Assembly: GCA_022711755.1 (NCBI GenBank)
Contig: JAKLEA010000004.1
Location: 186,001 to 250,000, forward strand
Source of the DNA: Planctomycetota bacterium
GTDB lineage: Bacteria; Planctomycetota; Brocadiia; SM23-32; JAKLEA01
DNA length: 64,000 bases
Reading direction: 5' to 3'
Shown here: piece after piece, positions 29,056 through 38,593 of the stretch
How positions within the stretch are numbered: the first letter of the stretch is position 1
Layout: every line of letters begins with the position of its first letter
Program-made: the position numbers and the translations under genes
Notes under the pieces: generated by a model
What the model saw: the letters and a program-made list of their open reading frames with translations, nothing else
Databases searched by the model: none
What the model was told of the DNA's origin: nothing

Positions 29056-31746
29056 ATGTTGAACGCGATGATCTTGACCCTGGCAGCAAGCACGGCGGGC
29101 TTGATCTCAGCCGGCGAATGGCCGATGTATCTTCACGATCCGCGTTGCGCGGCCTTTGCCGAGGGCAGGGGAAACATCGTTGCGCCCGCTGTGGCACTGA
29201 ACCAGTATCTCGGCCCCCAGCGTCCGGCCAGCGTGATCAGCCCCAGCGACCTCAATCGCGGGCGCTTCGATCTTGACGGCGACGGGCGTGACGAATACCT
29301 GCACATCGGAGACGGACGGCTGGTAGTCAAGGACGCGGCGGGGGAGCGCGTCTGGCAGCACAATTTCGAGGAGTCCGGATTCGGCTGGCCGAGGGTGAAG
29401 GTCGGCCCGTTCCTGGCCGGCGTCAAGGGGCTTCAGGTCGTCTGCTTCGGCTCGCACATGGGCACGGGCAAGTCGCGCGGCTACATGTTCGCCTTCGATC
29501 AGGGGACGGACAAGGCGCGGCTGGTCTGGAAGACCGAGCCGCTCGAGAACTACTACGCCCCGGAGGTCATCATCGCGGACGTTGACGGGGACGGGAAGCA
29601 GGAAATCTGCGCGGCTCCGCATTATCGCGTCCAGATATTCGACCTCGAAACCGGGAAATGGGAGCGGGACATCGCGTGGAAGACCGGGCGCAATTACGGC
29701 TTCTTCGGCGCGTATCAGCTCGACGACACGCCCGCGTTGGAGATGATCGTTGTGACGGATTTCGTCCTGCACGCGAACCTTCTGCGCGTTGACGGCGGCG
29801 AGGGCAGGCACGTCTGGGAGCATCGTTATTACGTCGAGAACTCCCCCGGCGCGCGGCGCAAGTTCCTGCACGTCGGTCCCGACCCGGTCCGAGACGTGGA
29901 CGGCGACGGGAAGCTTGAGCTTGTCTACAACCTGCTCAACGACAAGGGCGACGAGCTATGGCACGTCATGGTTCTCGATCCGCTGACCGGTAATACGAAG
30001 GCCGATCTGCCGGGCATGTTCCTCTGGGGGATCGAGGACCTGGACGGCGACGGCGTCGCGGAGATCATCGCCACGCCGACGGACCGGCCCCGTCCGAGGA
30101 GATTCGACACGGTGAGGATATTGAAGGTCAAGGGCGGCGCGGCGCAGACGTGGTTCGAGAGGGGCAACTGCGGCGTCCCGCGCTGGAACGCCGCCATGCC
30201 GCTGACCGCCTCGACCATCGCGGAGGACGGGGAGCTTGAGCCGATGTTTATGGACGCCGACGGCGACGGCAGGCGCGAGATCATCCTGACCGAGGGAGAC
30301 GCGGGACTAGCCTGCGGCAGAATCGTCGCGGTCGGAGCCGGGCCGGACGGGCGCGGGGTCGTGAAATGGTCCGGGGACGCCGGCGGGAAGGACCTGGCCC
30401 TGATGTCAGCGCGGATGGACCAAAGCTGCCGGCTGACGTTCCGGGACATGAACGACGGCGCGATGGTCGAGCTTGACGCGTCATCGGGCAAGGCGATCCG
30501 CCAGGCGGACAGCCCCGGCGGTTTCGCGACGATTCCATCTGTCGCGGACGTGGACGGCGACGGGCGTAACGAGATTCTCGTTCAGACAAGCAAGGACACT
30601 ATCCGCTGCCTCCGCATGGCAAAAGATGGCGGCGCGGCGGAGACGCTCTGGGAAGCGCCGGGGCACGCCATGAACCTGGCCCCCGGCTACCTGCTCCCGG
30701 GCGGCGGTTGCGTAGTCGCGGCGGACCTTGACGGCGACGGGAGGAAGGAGACGCTTGCCGGCGGGGAGCGGGACGGGATCGCGGCGCTCAACTGCCTGGA
30801 CAGCGCGGGGAAAATCCGCTGGCAGCGCGCGATAGAGAACGCCGTTGTCGGAGGCGTGGAAGCCGGAGTTGACCTATGGACGGTCGGAAGATTCGGGGGG
30901 GAGGGGGAGAAGGGCCTTGACGTATGGCTCTCATTCCACCGCCACAGCCGGGGAAGCGGGGAAAGCGCCGTGCTGGACGGCAGGACGGGCGAGCGACGGT
31001 GGCATCGCGAACTCGTCACCGCTGAACCGCCCGAAGGCCATCAGGCGATGCCCGCCGGGGATCGCATGTCAGCCGTGGCAGACGCGGACGGCGACGGGAT
31101 TGACGAAATCTACAACTGCGCGTATACGATCTACGCCGGGCTGCGCGGGGACGACGGGAAGGACGCCTTCCCCGGCGTCTTCACATGGTCGAAGGACTGC
31201 TTCGGCATGTGGGTCGCGTACAGCATCCCGACGCCGGTTGACCTGGACGGCGACGGGAAATTGGACATATTCCTGAACTCGTCGTCCTACGCGCGCGGGG
31301 CGCGGGCGGCGATGACGCGCGAGGGCCGGAAGCTCTGGGCAACCTTCACGGCCAACGAGCAGGGCAGCCGGGGACATCAGGCGATTGCGGACGTTGACGG
31401 CGACGGCGCGCCTGAAATTGCGTGCGACGTTCTGGACGGGCGGCTGCTCTGCCTGAAGGGGCGAGACGGCTCAGTCATCTGGGAGATCGAGGCCCGGGGC
31501 GGAACGTCCAACGTCGCCGCCGGGGACATTAACGGCGACGGGATCATTGAGTTCGTTTTCACGGATTCGTCCGGGAACCTGCGCGCGGTTCGCGGGACGG
31601 ACGGGCGCGGGGTATGGAGCCTGCCCGTCGGCGACGGGCAGCCGATCCTTGCCGACGCTGACGGCGACGGGTTGCTGGAGGTCGTGATCGTAGGCGGTGA
31701 CGGATGCCTGAAGGTTGTGGACGAAGGGAATGCCGGGATGCAATGA
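29056..31746 (+). CDS. Exported FG-GAP/VCBS-type protein with twelve calcium loops
   Basis: This is an 896-residue secreted protein with a signal peptide (MLNAMILTLAASTAGLISAG). The ATG at 29056 is preferred over one 39 bases upstream because it has AAGGGGAG before it and starts a proper leader. Twelve D-x-D/N-G-D-G loops are spread along the chain, each followed by a hydrophobic strand (for example FDLDGDGRDEYLHI, ADVDGDGKQEICAA, GDINGDGIIEFVFT, ADADGDGLLEVVIV). This is the pattern of integrin-like FG-GAP beta-propeller blades that bind calcium. Two propellers of six or seven blades would fit. No enzyme motif is seen. It sits alone between the deacetylase-like and GH20-like genes; a carbohydrate-binding or polysaccharide-lyase-like role is possible. 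Confidence 0.85.
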   Translation: MLNAMILTLAASTAGLISAGEWPMYLHDPRCAAFAEGRGNIVAPAVALNQYLGPQRPASVISPSDLNRGRFDLDGDGRDEYLHIGDGRLVVKDAAGERVWQHNFEESGFGWPRVKVGPFLAGVKGLQVVCFGSHMGTGKSRGYMFAFDQGTDKARLVWKTEPLENYYAPEVIIADVDGDGKQEICAAPHYRVQIFDLETGKWERDIAWKTGRNYGFFGAYQLDDTPALEMIVVTDFVLHANLLRVDGGEGRHVWEHRYYVENSPGARRKFLHVGPDPVRDVDGDGKLELVYNLLNDKGDELWHVMVLDPLTGNTKADLPGMFLWGIEDLDGDGVAEIIATPTDRPRPRRFDTVRILKVKGGAAQTWFERGNCGVPRWNAAMPLTASTIAEDGELEPMFMDADGDGRREIILTEGDAGLACGRIVAVGAGPDGRGVVKWSGDAGGKDLALMSARMDQSCRLTFRDMNDGAMVELDASSGKAIRQADSPGGFATIPSVADVDGDGRNEILVQTSKDTIRCLRMAKDGGAAETLWEAPGHAMNLAPGYLLPGGGCVVAADLDGDGRKETLAGGERDGIAALNCLDSAGKIRWQRAIENAVVGGVEAGVDLWTVGRFGGEGEKGLDVWLSFHRHSRGSGESAVLDGRTGERRWHRELVTAEPPEGHQAMPAGDRMSAVADADGDGIDEIYNCAYTIYAGLRGDDGKDAFPGVFTWSKDCFGMWVAYSIPTPVDLDGDGKLDIFLNSSSYARGARAAMTREGRKLWATFTANEQGSRGHQAIADVDGDGAPEIACDVLDGRLLCLKGRDGSVIWEIEARGGTSNVAAGDINGDGIIEFVFTDSSGNLRAVRGTDGRGVWSLPVGDGQPILADADGDGLLEVVIVGGDGCLKVVDEGNAGMQ

Positions 31747-31891
31747 TCTACGGATCGGACGGATTTCCCGGCGCTAAGCGATGCGGCGATTGACTGAGTA
31801 AGCGAAACGCGCTGGAGCAGACTCCAGCAACTACATGGCTGCGTCGCGCTTTTCAAGCGCGCGGCTGCGGCAGTCCGAAGGAAAGGGGCGA

Positions 31892-34108
31892 ATGATGAGG
31901 AGCGCAATGATGAGCGTGTCGTGGGCTTTGGTATTCGGGGCGGCGGCAATCGCCGGAGTCGCGGCAAACGCGGCGGCTGATGACATGCCGATGCTTTGCC
32001 CGCAGCCGCAGGAGGCGAAACTCCTGAGCGGCGCGAAGCCCCTCGATCTTTCGAGAGGGGCATCGTTCAAGGTCGCGTCGGGCGTCAGGAAGCCCGTCCA
32101 ACTGGCCGTCGAGCGATTGAAGCTGGCGGTCGGCAAGGTCGCAAACCGGCAGCAGGTCGCGACGGCTCCGGCGGAGATCGTCGTCGGTTGCCTTGAGGAC
32201 CTCGGCAAGGGCCAATTCAGGGACGCGGTTCCGAAGGACTTGATCGAGCAGGCCGCGAAGCTGCCGGCGGAGGGTTATCTTATCCGCGCGTCCGGCCTGA
32301 GCGCCTTCGTCGTCGGCAAGGACGTCAGGGGAACCGTCTACGGCGTCGAGACGCTGATCCAGCTTGTCCGTAAGGGGCCGGAGGTTCCGGCGACGGAAAT
32401 CCGCGACTTTCCGGACATGGCCATTCGCCCGACCTATTGCGCGGGCGGGAATCGCCTTGACGACCGCATCCGGAGCATCGTGCGCCTCTGCGTTCACTAC
32501 AAGCTCAACATGATCGTGTTCGAGAACGCTGAGTTCTACCAACTGGACAACCCGGAGGCGCGGAAGGGACTTCAGGAGGTCTTCAAGTATTGCGAGGACA
32601 TGGGCATAGAGCCGATCCCGGAGCTTCAGAGCTTCGGCTGGGCGCAATATGTCCTGCCGATTGATCCGCTCTGTGTCGAGGCCGTTCCGATCGGGGACCG
32701 CCATTTCCAGTTCGGCAAGGACGACGCGGCGGAGCCTTTCTACCGCGAGACGAAGGACCTGACGGTCCTCAACGCCGGGCTGGACCAGGCAGAGGGGAAC
32801 CAGATAGTCGGATGGGAGCAGGAGGACGTCGGGACGACCATTTTCTCCGAGGTTTCGGAGAGGGGGGGGAGATGCCTGAAGATCAAGCGCGACATGCCCG
32901 GCGTCAGCCGCGTTTCGCAGAGGATCAAGTGCGAGCCGGACACGTGCTACGAGCTTCAGGTGGACATGAAGACCGAGCTGGGAAAGAACCTCTACGCCTA
33001 CTTCGAGGTCTACGGCGTACCTACGCTTGACCGCAAAAGGGAATTCATCCATTACCCCCATGTCACCGGCACGACGGTGTGGGAGCGGCGGAGCCTGAAG
33101 TTCAACACCGGGCCGTCGCGGGAGATCGTCATTTACCTGCGCATACAGGAAGGAACGGGGACGGCGTGGTTTGACAACGTGACGATCAAGAGCGCGCGGG
33201 AGCTTCCGATGGTCAACGTCGTGGAGACGCCGGATCAGCCCATCGTTGTCACGAGCATGGATAAAAAGACGACCTACCAGCGCGGGGCGGATTACGAGGT
33301 CGAGGCCGGGGAACTCAGGTATCCGTATCCCGACGATCTCAAGCCGTGGCGGCTGATCCGGAAGAAGGACGGCGCGATTGCGCCGGGGCAGGAGATACTG
33401 GTCAGCTACGAATGGGCGGAGCCGGGGGACATCACCTACTGTCCGTCGGAGCCGCGCACACAGGCGATAATGAAAAAGGCGCTGGCGGACACGATTAAGG
33501 TCTTCAAGCCCCGGTACATCCACATCGGGCACGACGAGCCGCGCGTCATGAACCGCGATTCCCGCTGCCGCAGTCGCGGGATGGAGGCGCACGAGCTTTA
33601 CGTCGAGGACATTAATAAAATGTATCAATACGTGAAGGAGGCCGATCCGGGCTGCCGCGTCATGATCTGGGCGGACGCCTTCCGCGTGAACGAGGAGGGC
33701 GCGGTGCGCGTTGCGTGGTACTCCGAGGAGAAGTGCCTGCTCAAGGACGCCGTGAAGGACATGCCGAGGGACATCGTCATGTGCCCGTGGCGTTACACGG
33801 AGACGGACATAGACCTTCTTTACCGCGATCTGGCCTCGCTGGCGGAGGAGGGGTTCGACGTGACGGGCGCGCCGTGGTACGACTTCAAGAACGCGGCGGC
33901 GTGGGGCCGCGCAGTGGAGCGATTCCGCGCGAAATCGGAAAAATGCCTGGCTATCTTCCTGACCACGTGGGACGACCACTGGGAGGCGCTGCCGCTGACG
34001 GCTGACATAATGTGGACGCTCTCAAAGCCCGGTATCAAGGGCGAGGGGGCGGAGCTTGACCGGAAGCTCAGGGAGCGATACGACGGATTCGAAACGTATT
34101 CGCGGTAG
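31892..34108 (+). CDS. Exported GH20-type beta-N-acetylhexosaminidase
   Basis: The protein has 738 residues from ATG 31892, chosen because AAAGGGG precedes it and a signal peptide follows (cleavage near ANAAADD). The GH20b-like alpha/beta domain spans about 35-165 (LCPQPQEAKLLSG, GYLIRASG, GTVYGVETLIQLV). The TIM barrel begins at RDFPDMAIRP. The catalytic Asp-Glu pair is Asp548-Glu549 in YIHIGHDEPR. A beta-sandwich of about 190 residues (roughly 285-480, containing CLKIKRDMPGVSRVSQR and LYAYFEVYG) is inserted into the barrel and looks like a carbohydrate-binding module. It would release terminal GlcNAc or GalNAc from glycans outside the cytoplasm. The 3' end overlaps a convergent gene fragment. 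Confidence 0.85.
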   Translation: MMRSAMMSVSWALVFGAAAIAGVAANAAADDMPMLCPQPQEAKLLSGAKPLDLSRGASFKVASGVRKPVQLAVERLKLAVGKVANRQQVATAPAEIVVGCLEDLGKGQFRDAVPKDLIEQAAKLPAEGYLIRASGLSAFVVGKDVRGTVYGVETLIQLVRKGPEVPATEIRDFPDMAIRPTYCAGGNRLDDRIRSIVRLCVHYKLNMIVFENAEFYQLDNPEARKGLQEVFKYCEDMGIEPIPELQSFGWAQYVLPIDPLCVEAVPIGDRHFQFGKDDAAEPFYRETKDLTVLNAGLDQAEGNQIVGWEQEDVGTTIFSEVSERGGRCLKIKRDMPGVSRVSQRIKCEPDTCYELQVDMKTELGKNLYAYFEVYGVPTLDRKREFIHYPHVTGTTVWERRSLKFNTGPSREIVIYLRIQEGTGTAWFDNVTIKSARELPMVNVVETPDQPIVVTSMDKKTTYQRGADYEVEAGELRYPYPDDLKPWRLIRKKDGAIAPGQEILVSYEWAEPGDITYCPSEPRTQAIMKKALADTIKVFKPRYIHIGHDEPRVMNRDSRCRSRGMEAHELYVEDINKMYQYVKEADPGCRVMIWADAFRVNEEGAVRVAWYSEEKCLLKDAVKDMPRDIVMCPWRYTETDIDLLYRDLASLAEEGFDVTGAPWYDFKNAAAWGRAVERFRAKSEKCLAIFLTTWDDHWEALPLTADIMWTLSKPGIKGEGAELDRKLRERYDGFETYSR

Positions 34109-34208
34109 GACCGGACTTTGTCCGCTCACTCAACATCACGTTCAGAAAAACCATGTCGCCATCCTGCCGGCCCGCCGGATATTCAACGCCGCAGGAGGGA
34201 CAGATCAT
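34068..34208 (-). pseudogene. Truncated third copy of the zinc-ribbon membrane protein
   Basis: This 46-codon ORF starts MICPSCGVEYPA, the same start as the two upstream genes, and its first 34 bases match theirs almost base for base. It then diverges after codon 12 and loses the second CxxC and all membrane segments. Its ATG overlaps the stop codon of the 34208-35137 gene (TAATG) and its 3' end overlaps the convergent GH20 gene. It looks like the remnant of a tandem duplication. Confidence 0.6.
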
Positions 34209-35137
34209 TAATCTTTCCTCTGAAGCGGATACGACAGTTTCTGTGACAACTTGCGATAGAGCCTTTGCCCGACCAGGAGCAGTCCGCCCGCCGCGAACAT
34301 GCCTCCGTAAATTATAGCCAGACGCGTCAGATTCAGAATCAACTGGTAATGCGTGGCGAACGGGGCCTTTGGCGGATAAGGCAGGGCGCTCATATATTCG
34401 CGCCAGGCGTATCCAGTCGCAAGTTGAGTAATTGAATAAGCAAGCGCTACCGCGATGGCCCGGTTCCAGCCCATCCCGTGAACCTGCCTGCAGGCAATGG
34501 CGATCAGAAATGCGCCGTATATGCTCATCGCCCACGGGAGGCCATAAGAAGGCCACGTCAGGAACGAAGCGTTAATGCTCAATCCGGTTGCCATGAGATC
34601 CGTCAGGTGCATGGCATGTCCCAGCATTGCTCCAATGACGGATGTAACGCCTGTTGTGAAAGCCATTATTGCAACGCTGTTTCGATATGGCCTGGCAGAA
34701 CGCAGAAGATTGCATAGGACATGGATGAAAAATGCCCCGGAAATGACATTGAGCATTGCGCCTCCCGTCCACGCTATCATTCGGATAATCGAGAATAAGG
34801 GCAGGTTGATTTCATAAGAGAAAGGGTTACTTCTTAACTCTACCGTCCATATCATTACCGCAATGCTTGCAGAGGCGCTTGCGAAGGCAAACAGAAACCG
34901 GAAGCCGAGGGAATTAAGGTTATTCGGCCTATCCTTCATGGAGGCGAAGGCGCGGCGGGGAGAGAATACAATGACAAGGACGGTCTGGATAAAGCCGATC
35001 AGGAATCCGTACTCGCGCCACTGCTGCCACGGCAGTCCCGGTCTGTCCGGGGCGCCGTCGGGCGCGTCCGCGCCGCAGCGCGGACACTTCCCGCCCTGAA
35101 CCGCCGGATATTCAACGCCGCAGGAAGGGCAGATCAT
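34208..35137 (-). CDS. Zinc-ribbon plus Yip1-like multi-pass membrane protein (copy 2)
   Basis: This 309-residue protein has an N-terminal zinc ribbon (ICPSCGVEYPA, then KCPRCGADAP: two C-x2-C knuckles). A Pro-rich joint (DRPGLPWQQW) follows, then five or more hydrophobic segments of the Yip1 type, including FSPRRAFASM, the usual start of the membrane domain. Function in bacteria is unknown; the ribbon faces the cytoplasm. The ATG overlaps the stop of the upstream paralogue (35134-35137), so the two are translationally coupled. The first 40 residues of the paralogues are almost identical while the membrane parts differ strongly. Confidence 0.8.
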   Translation of the reverse strand: MICPSCGVEYPAVQGGKCPRCGADAPDGAPDRPGLPWQQWREYGFLIGFIQTVLVIVFSPRRAFASMKDRPNNLNSLGFRFLFAFASASASIAVMIWTVELRSNPFSYEINLPLFSIIRMIAWTGGAMLNVISGAFFIHVLCNLLRSARPYRNSVAIMAFTTGVTSVIGAMLGHAMHLTDLMATGLSINASFLTWPSYGLPWAMSIYGAFLIAIACRQVHGMGWNRAIAVALAYSITQLATGYAWREYMSALPYPPKAPFATHYQLILNLTRLAIIYGGMFAAGGLLLVGQRLYRKLSQKLSYPLQRKD

Positions 35138-36084
35138 GCGTCTTCATGCTCCTTAAGACGGGAATACCTCGAAGACCGATTCTGTAGGAAATACTTGGTA
35201 GCGAGAATAGAGAAAGCGACCGTCGCAGCCCACAGATTGAGGATCAGGCGCAATCCGTAATCAAAGGCAAACTTGTCCCACAACGTATTCGGCTCCAATT
35301 CCAAGTTGCACAATTGCCATATTTGCGCTTCCAACCAGAAGGTTCCAATTGCCGGGATTGCATACAGGATGCCTGCGATAAGGGAGTCTCTGCGGCTCAT
35401 GCCGAATAAATGGCCAAATGCGAAGTAAAGCAAGAATACCGTGTATATCCGAACCGCGTAACCGGACAAGAGAACAACATCCGCGTAGTCAACCCATATC
35501 CAGTAAACCCGCGTGCTTAGCGAGAATATTCGTCCCCGATTGACGATGAAGAAAAACTCACCCGGCGACCGCCACATGAGCGAAGCCCCGAATGTGTGCG
35601 CATATGTTGCGAAACATACGCTGTAGCGCGTCTTCCGCCCAGAAAAGGCAGTCAGGGAGTAGATGAGAAAACTGTAACACAGAGCCTCGAACGGCGCGTT
35701 CAGTATGTGTGATACTGTCACGAGCGCCACATATGCGGCTTTCCCCGGGAAATTGAAAACATATCCGTTGATTGCTCCATATTTGCCGAAGTCTTTTAAG
35801 GTCCCCAGCAAAGGGGGCAGACCTGCAAGGCAGAACGCAATCGCAAGAAAACAGAGCGAATTCAGATAACCCGGTTGGAGTCTCATCCGTCGAAAGGCAA
35901 CTCGTGGGGAAAACAGAACCAGTGTCAAATTTTCAACGAATCCCAGGATGAAGCCATACTTGTGCAACTGCTGCCACGGCAGTCCCGGCCTGTCCGGGGC
36001 GTCGGCGGGAGCGTCTGCGCCGCAGCGCGGACACTTCCCGCCCTGAACCGCCGGATATTCAACGCCGCAGGAGGGGCAGAGCAT
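35134..36084 (-). CDS. Zinc-ribbon plus Yip1-like multi-pass membrane protein (copy 1)
   Basis: This 316-residue paralogue of the next gene has the ribbon LCPSCGVEYPA plus KCPRCGADAP, the linker DRPGLPWQQLHKYG, and a Yip1-type membrane domain beginning FSPRVAFRRMRLQPG, with about five membrane segments. A full AGGAGG lies 8 bases before the ATG, making it the lead gene of the pair. Base use in the membrane part (AT-richer, for example 35160-35900) differs from the surrounding genes, which could mean transfer or relaxed selection. A sensor or membrane-remodelling role is conceivable but unsupported. Confidence 0.8.
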   Translation of the reverse strand: MLCPSCGVEYPAVQGGKCPRCGADAPADAPDRPGLPWQQLHKYGFILGFVENLTLVLFSPRVAFRRMRLQPGYLNSLCFLAIAFCLAGLPPLLGTLKDFGKYGAINGYVFNFPGKAAYVALVTVSHILNAPFEALCYSFLIYSLTAFSGRKTRYSVCFATYAHTFGASLMWRSPGEFFFIVNRGRIFSLSTRVYWIWVDYADVVLLSGYAVRIYTVFLLYFAFGHLFGMSRRDSLIAGILYAIPAIGTFWLEAQIWQLCNLELEPNTLWDKFAFDYGLRLILNLWAATVAFSILATKYFLQNRSSRYSRLKEHEDA

Positions 36085-36209
36085 CTTTCACGCCTCCTAT
36101 TGGATCTCATTCGACCGCCATGATTTAACCGTGCCGATTATAACCGATACGAGGCGCTTCCGCTTGCGGATGGATTCGAGACGGGTTCCCCTCACGGGAA
36201 AATACAAAG

Positions 36210-38483
36210 CTATTGCGCGCTTTCCAGGGGGGCGTGGGGGGTCTTCATAAGCTCGCAGAACAGGTACATCGCCAGCATCGCCTCCTCCTGCGGATCGGCG
36301 GCGGGTTTGCGGTTCGGGTCCAGCAGCGACGCCAGGACAAGGCTTCTGATGTCCTCCGGCCTCTCACAGCCGAAGTCCGCCCACTTTTCCCTGAGATAGT
36401 TCAGCGCCCCGAAGAAATCCCGCTCCTGATACGCGTTTGAGATGATTTCCAGAAGCCGCTCAAGCTCCGGCTGGATGATGCCAAGCTCATTCTGCAGGTT
36501 CTGGACAAGGGCTGGGAAGTCGCTGTCGAAGTCCAGTCGCCGCCCGCTCCACCAGGGGTAGAACGGTTCGTCCGGACGGCTGAGGATGTTGCCGATTGCG
36601 ACGGCGTATTCGCGGCGATTGACGGAGACCTGAGAGTTCTCAAGGAGGGTCAGCAGCGGCCAGACGGCGGCCTCGATCTGCATGCGGCTCAGGGCTGTGG
36701 CAGCGCTGAGCCGCACGAAGTCGTCCGGGTCCTTTTCCAGGAGTTTCAGCAGTCGCCGGGCAGCGGCGTGGTTGCCGATCTTGCCAAGCGCGCGCACGGC
36801 CAGCCCTCTCATGCGCGGGTCCTCCCGCCGAAGGGCGCGCATAAGCGCCGGGACGGCGTTCCAGTCCCCGATCTCCCCCAGCGCCCAGATTATCTGATGC
36901 TCGATGCCGTGGCCCGCGGACTTGAGCATCCCTGCAAGGCGGGGGACGGACTCGACCGCCCGCCGCCGGCCCAGCGCCACGGCGGCGTCCTGCCGCACGT
37001 CAAAGCTCGGATCGCCCAGCGCCGCGATAAGCTCCTCCGTCGTCAGGCGGCTGCCGAATTCGCTGGTCTGCTCCAGATAGGTCAACCTGTGATCGGCGGC
37101 CAGGGGTGGGAGGGCCTCATCAAGCTCAACAGCCGGGCGAAGTGGCAGGAATGCCCCGTTCAGCGGGGCGACGGGCGCGGCGGATCGCCCCGAAGGAAAC
37201 CTCAGACAGAGCAGCGCCATCACCAGAAACAGCAGCCCCGAGACCGCGAAGATTCCGCGATAAACGTCCAGACTGAGAGGGCCGAAGGCGAAAGGCCCGG
37301 TCCCGGAAAGCATGTCAATTACCACGCCGCAGAGGCACACGACTATGGCGAAAACGACGGCGTCCGCGCCCCGGAAAAGGGCCATGATCACGGGAGAACA
37401 TTTTCCGCCCATCGCGGCGGAGAACCGGTCCGACACGCAGACAGCCATGCCCGCGAAGGAGATGCCCTGCAGGATGTGTATGATCACAGCCGTCGCCGCG
37501 CCGACAGCAGTTGAAGGCACAACGGGCATCCAGAGGGCCAGCGAGACCCCCATGATCGCCAGACTGAAGCCGAGGGCGAAATTGCCGCCCGCGGCGGAGA
37601 CCATGCGCGTCCACGCCGGGGACGAGAGCGCCGCAGCCGCGACCATTGCGGCGGCCGCAAGCATGACAAGCGCCGGGGACGCGCCGAGCGCCCGGCGCAT
37701 GAAGAACACGGTGAAAGGCTCCGTGCCCGCAATGGCCATCCTCATCAGGATGCAGAGTCCGAAAAGCTGCATCAGGCGGTCATTGCTCAGGAACACGACG
37801 ACGACCCGCCTCCAGACGATCCTGACGGTCTGCCCGGCGCAATGAGGCTCCGGCATTCCCGACACGAAAAGATCGCGAATCAGCGCGGCGATGAGGCTGA
37901 CGACCAGGACCACGCGCAAGGTGCGGAGGGGATGCCGCCAACCTTCGCAAAATGAGAAGACAGCCGCAAGAACCAGCAGGCAGAGGACTCCGGCGACGGA
38001 GTACATCCGACGGGCGGACGCGTGGGCCTTGTCGCGTCGCACGGCGGGCAGCCGGCTGTCAATCACGCGACGCAGCCCGGACGTTCCGGCCATTTGAAGC
38101 AATTTGCCGGCAGCCGCAGCCAGCAGCAGGATTTCAAGCAGGGCTGCGCGCCCCTGGAAATAAGCCGACGGCAGGAAAAGAAGCGGGATCAGGATCACGT
38201 GGGACGCGGTCCAGCAGACGCCCATTATCCGGCGATAACCGAAGCGCTCCGTCCAGAGCGACGCCGCGAACTGGCCGAATATAGCAAGCGCGAACAATGC
38301 GATAACCGAGGCGAATTCCGCCGCGCTCAGACCAAGCTCCGTCAGCAGAAGGTCCATGACCCTCCACTGGGTCCCGTAACCCCAGAGGACCGTGAGGACG
38401 CCTGCCAGGCAAACAATTCCATTGCGTCTGCGGTCAACTCGACCCCAGACGGGCGATGACTTCCTTGCCAATAGCGAAAACAT
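36210..38483 (-). CDS. MFS-type permease fused to HEAT repeats
   Basis: This is a 757-residue inner-membrane protein. Residues about 20-440 form about twelve hydrophobic segments in the major-facilitator pattern (FGQFAASLWTERFGYRRIMG is the loop 2-3 region). Residues about 481-635 are at least four HEAT-like repeats (LIAALGDPSFDVRQDAAVAL, VPALMRALRREDPRMRGLAV, LLKLLEKDPDDFVRLSAATA). An acidic helical tail follows. MFS proteins with HEAT or PBS-lyase-type repeats are rare; related ATP/ADP-translocase-like carriers with HEAT repeats are known, but the N-terminal motifs do not identify this as one. The substrate is unknown. A good promoter lies at 38555-38583, divergent from the CstA-type gene. 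Confidence 0.82.
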   Translation of the reverse strand: MFSLLARKSSPVWGRVDRRRNGIVCLAGVLTVLWGYGTQWRVMDLLLTELGLSAAEFASVIALFALAIFGQFAASLWTERFGYRRIMGVCWTASHVILIPLLFLPSAYFQGRAALLEILLLAAAAGKLLQMAGTSGLRRVIDSRLPAVRRDKAHASARRMYSVAGVLCLLVLAAVFSFCEGWRHPLRTLRVVLVVSLIAALIRDLFVSGMPEPHCAGQTVRIVWRRVVVVFLSNDRLMQLFGLCILMRMAIAGTEPFTVFFMRRALGASPALVMLAAAAMVAAAALSSPAWTRMVSAAGGNFALGFSLAIMGVSLALWMPVVPSTAVGAATAVIIHILQGISFAGMAVCVSDRFSAAMGGKCSPVIMALFRGADAVVFAIVVCLCGVVIDMLSGTGPFAFGPLSLDVYRGIFAVSGLLFLVMALLCLRFPSGRSAAPVAPLNGAFLPLRPAVELDEALPPLAADHRLTYLEQTSEFGSRLTTEELIAALGDPSFDVRQDAAVALGRRRAVESVPRLAGMLKSAGHGIEHQIIWALGEIGDWNAVPALMRALRREDPRMRGLAVRALGKIGNHAAARRLLKLLEKDPDDFVRLSAATALSRMQIEAAVWPLLTLLENSQVSVNRREYAVAIGNILSRPDEPFYPWWSGRRLDFDSDFPALVQNLQNELGIIQPELERLLEIISNAYQERDFFGALNYLREKWADFGCERPEDIRSLVLASLLDPNRKPAADPQEEAMLAMYLFCELMKTPHAPLESAQ

Positions 38484-38554
38484 CTTTTTAAGCCGGCTCT
38501 GCCGCTAACAGTCAGCCCAAATCCTTTCCGGCAACCCACCCCGTCTATAGGACA

Positions 38555-38583
38555 AGTATATCCGACTGGCAGGACGATATCAA
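38555..38583 (-). promoter_or_regulatory. Promoter of the MFS-HEAT gene
   Basis: Minus strand: TTGATA (38578-38583), a 17-base spacer, TATACT (38555-38560); each box matches five of six. Its -35 is 10 bases from the -35 of the divergent cstA-type promoter, so one regulator bound between them could affect both. Confidence 0.55.
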
Positions 38584-38593
38584 CGAAATTGGT

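Noticed and set aside
29284..31680. Recurring GACGGCGACGGG units that could suggest a CRISPR-like or satellite array
   Set aside because: The units lie in frame in a coding region and encode D-G-D-G loops at irregular spacing; spacers are protein-coding.
31853..33979. A 708-codon open frame antisense to the GH20-type gene
   Set aside because: It is a mirror of a GC-rich gene: no signal, no recognisable motif, and a charged, Arg/His/Val-rich composition typical of antisense frames. The plus-strand product has a full domain set.
36768..37845. Long plus-strand frames opposite the MFS-HEAT gene
   Set aside because: Polar, low-complexity translations without motifs; the minus strand gives continuous membrane helices and HEAT repeats.
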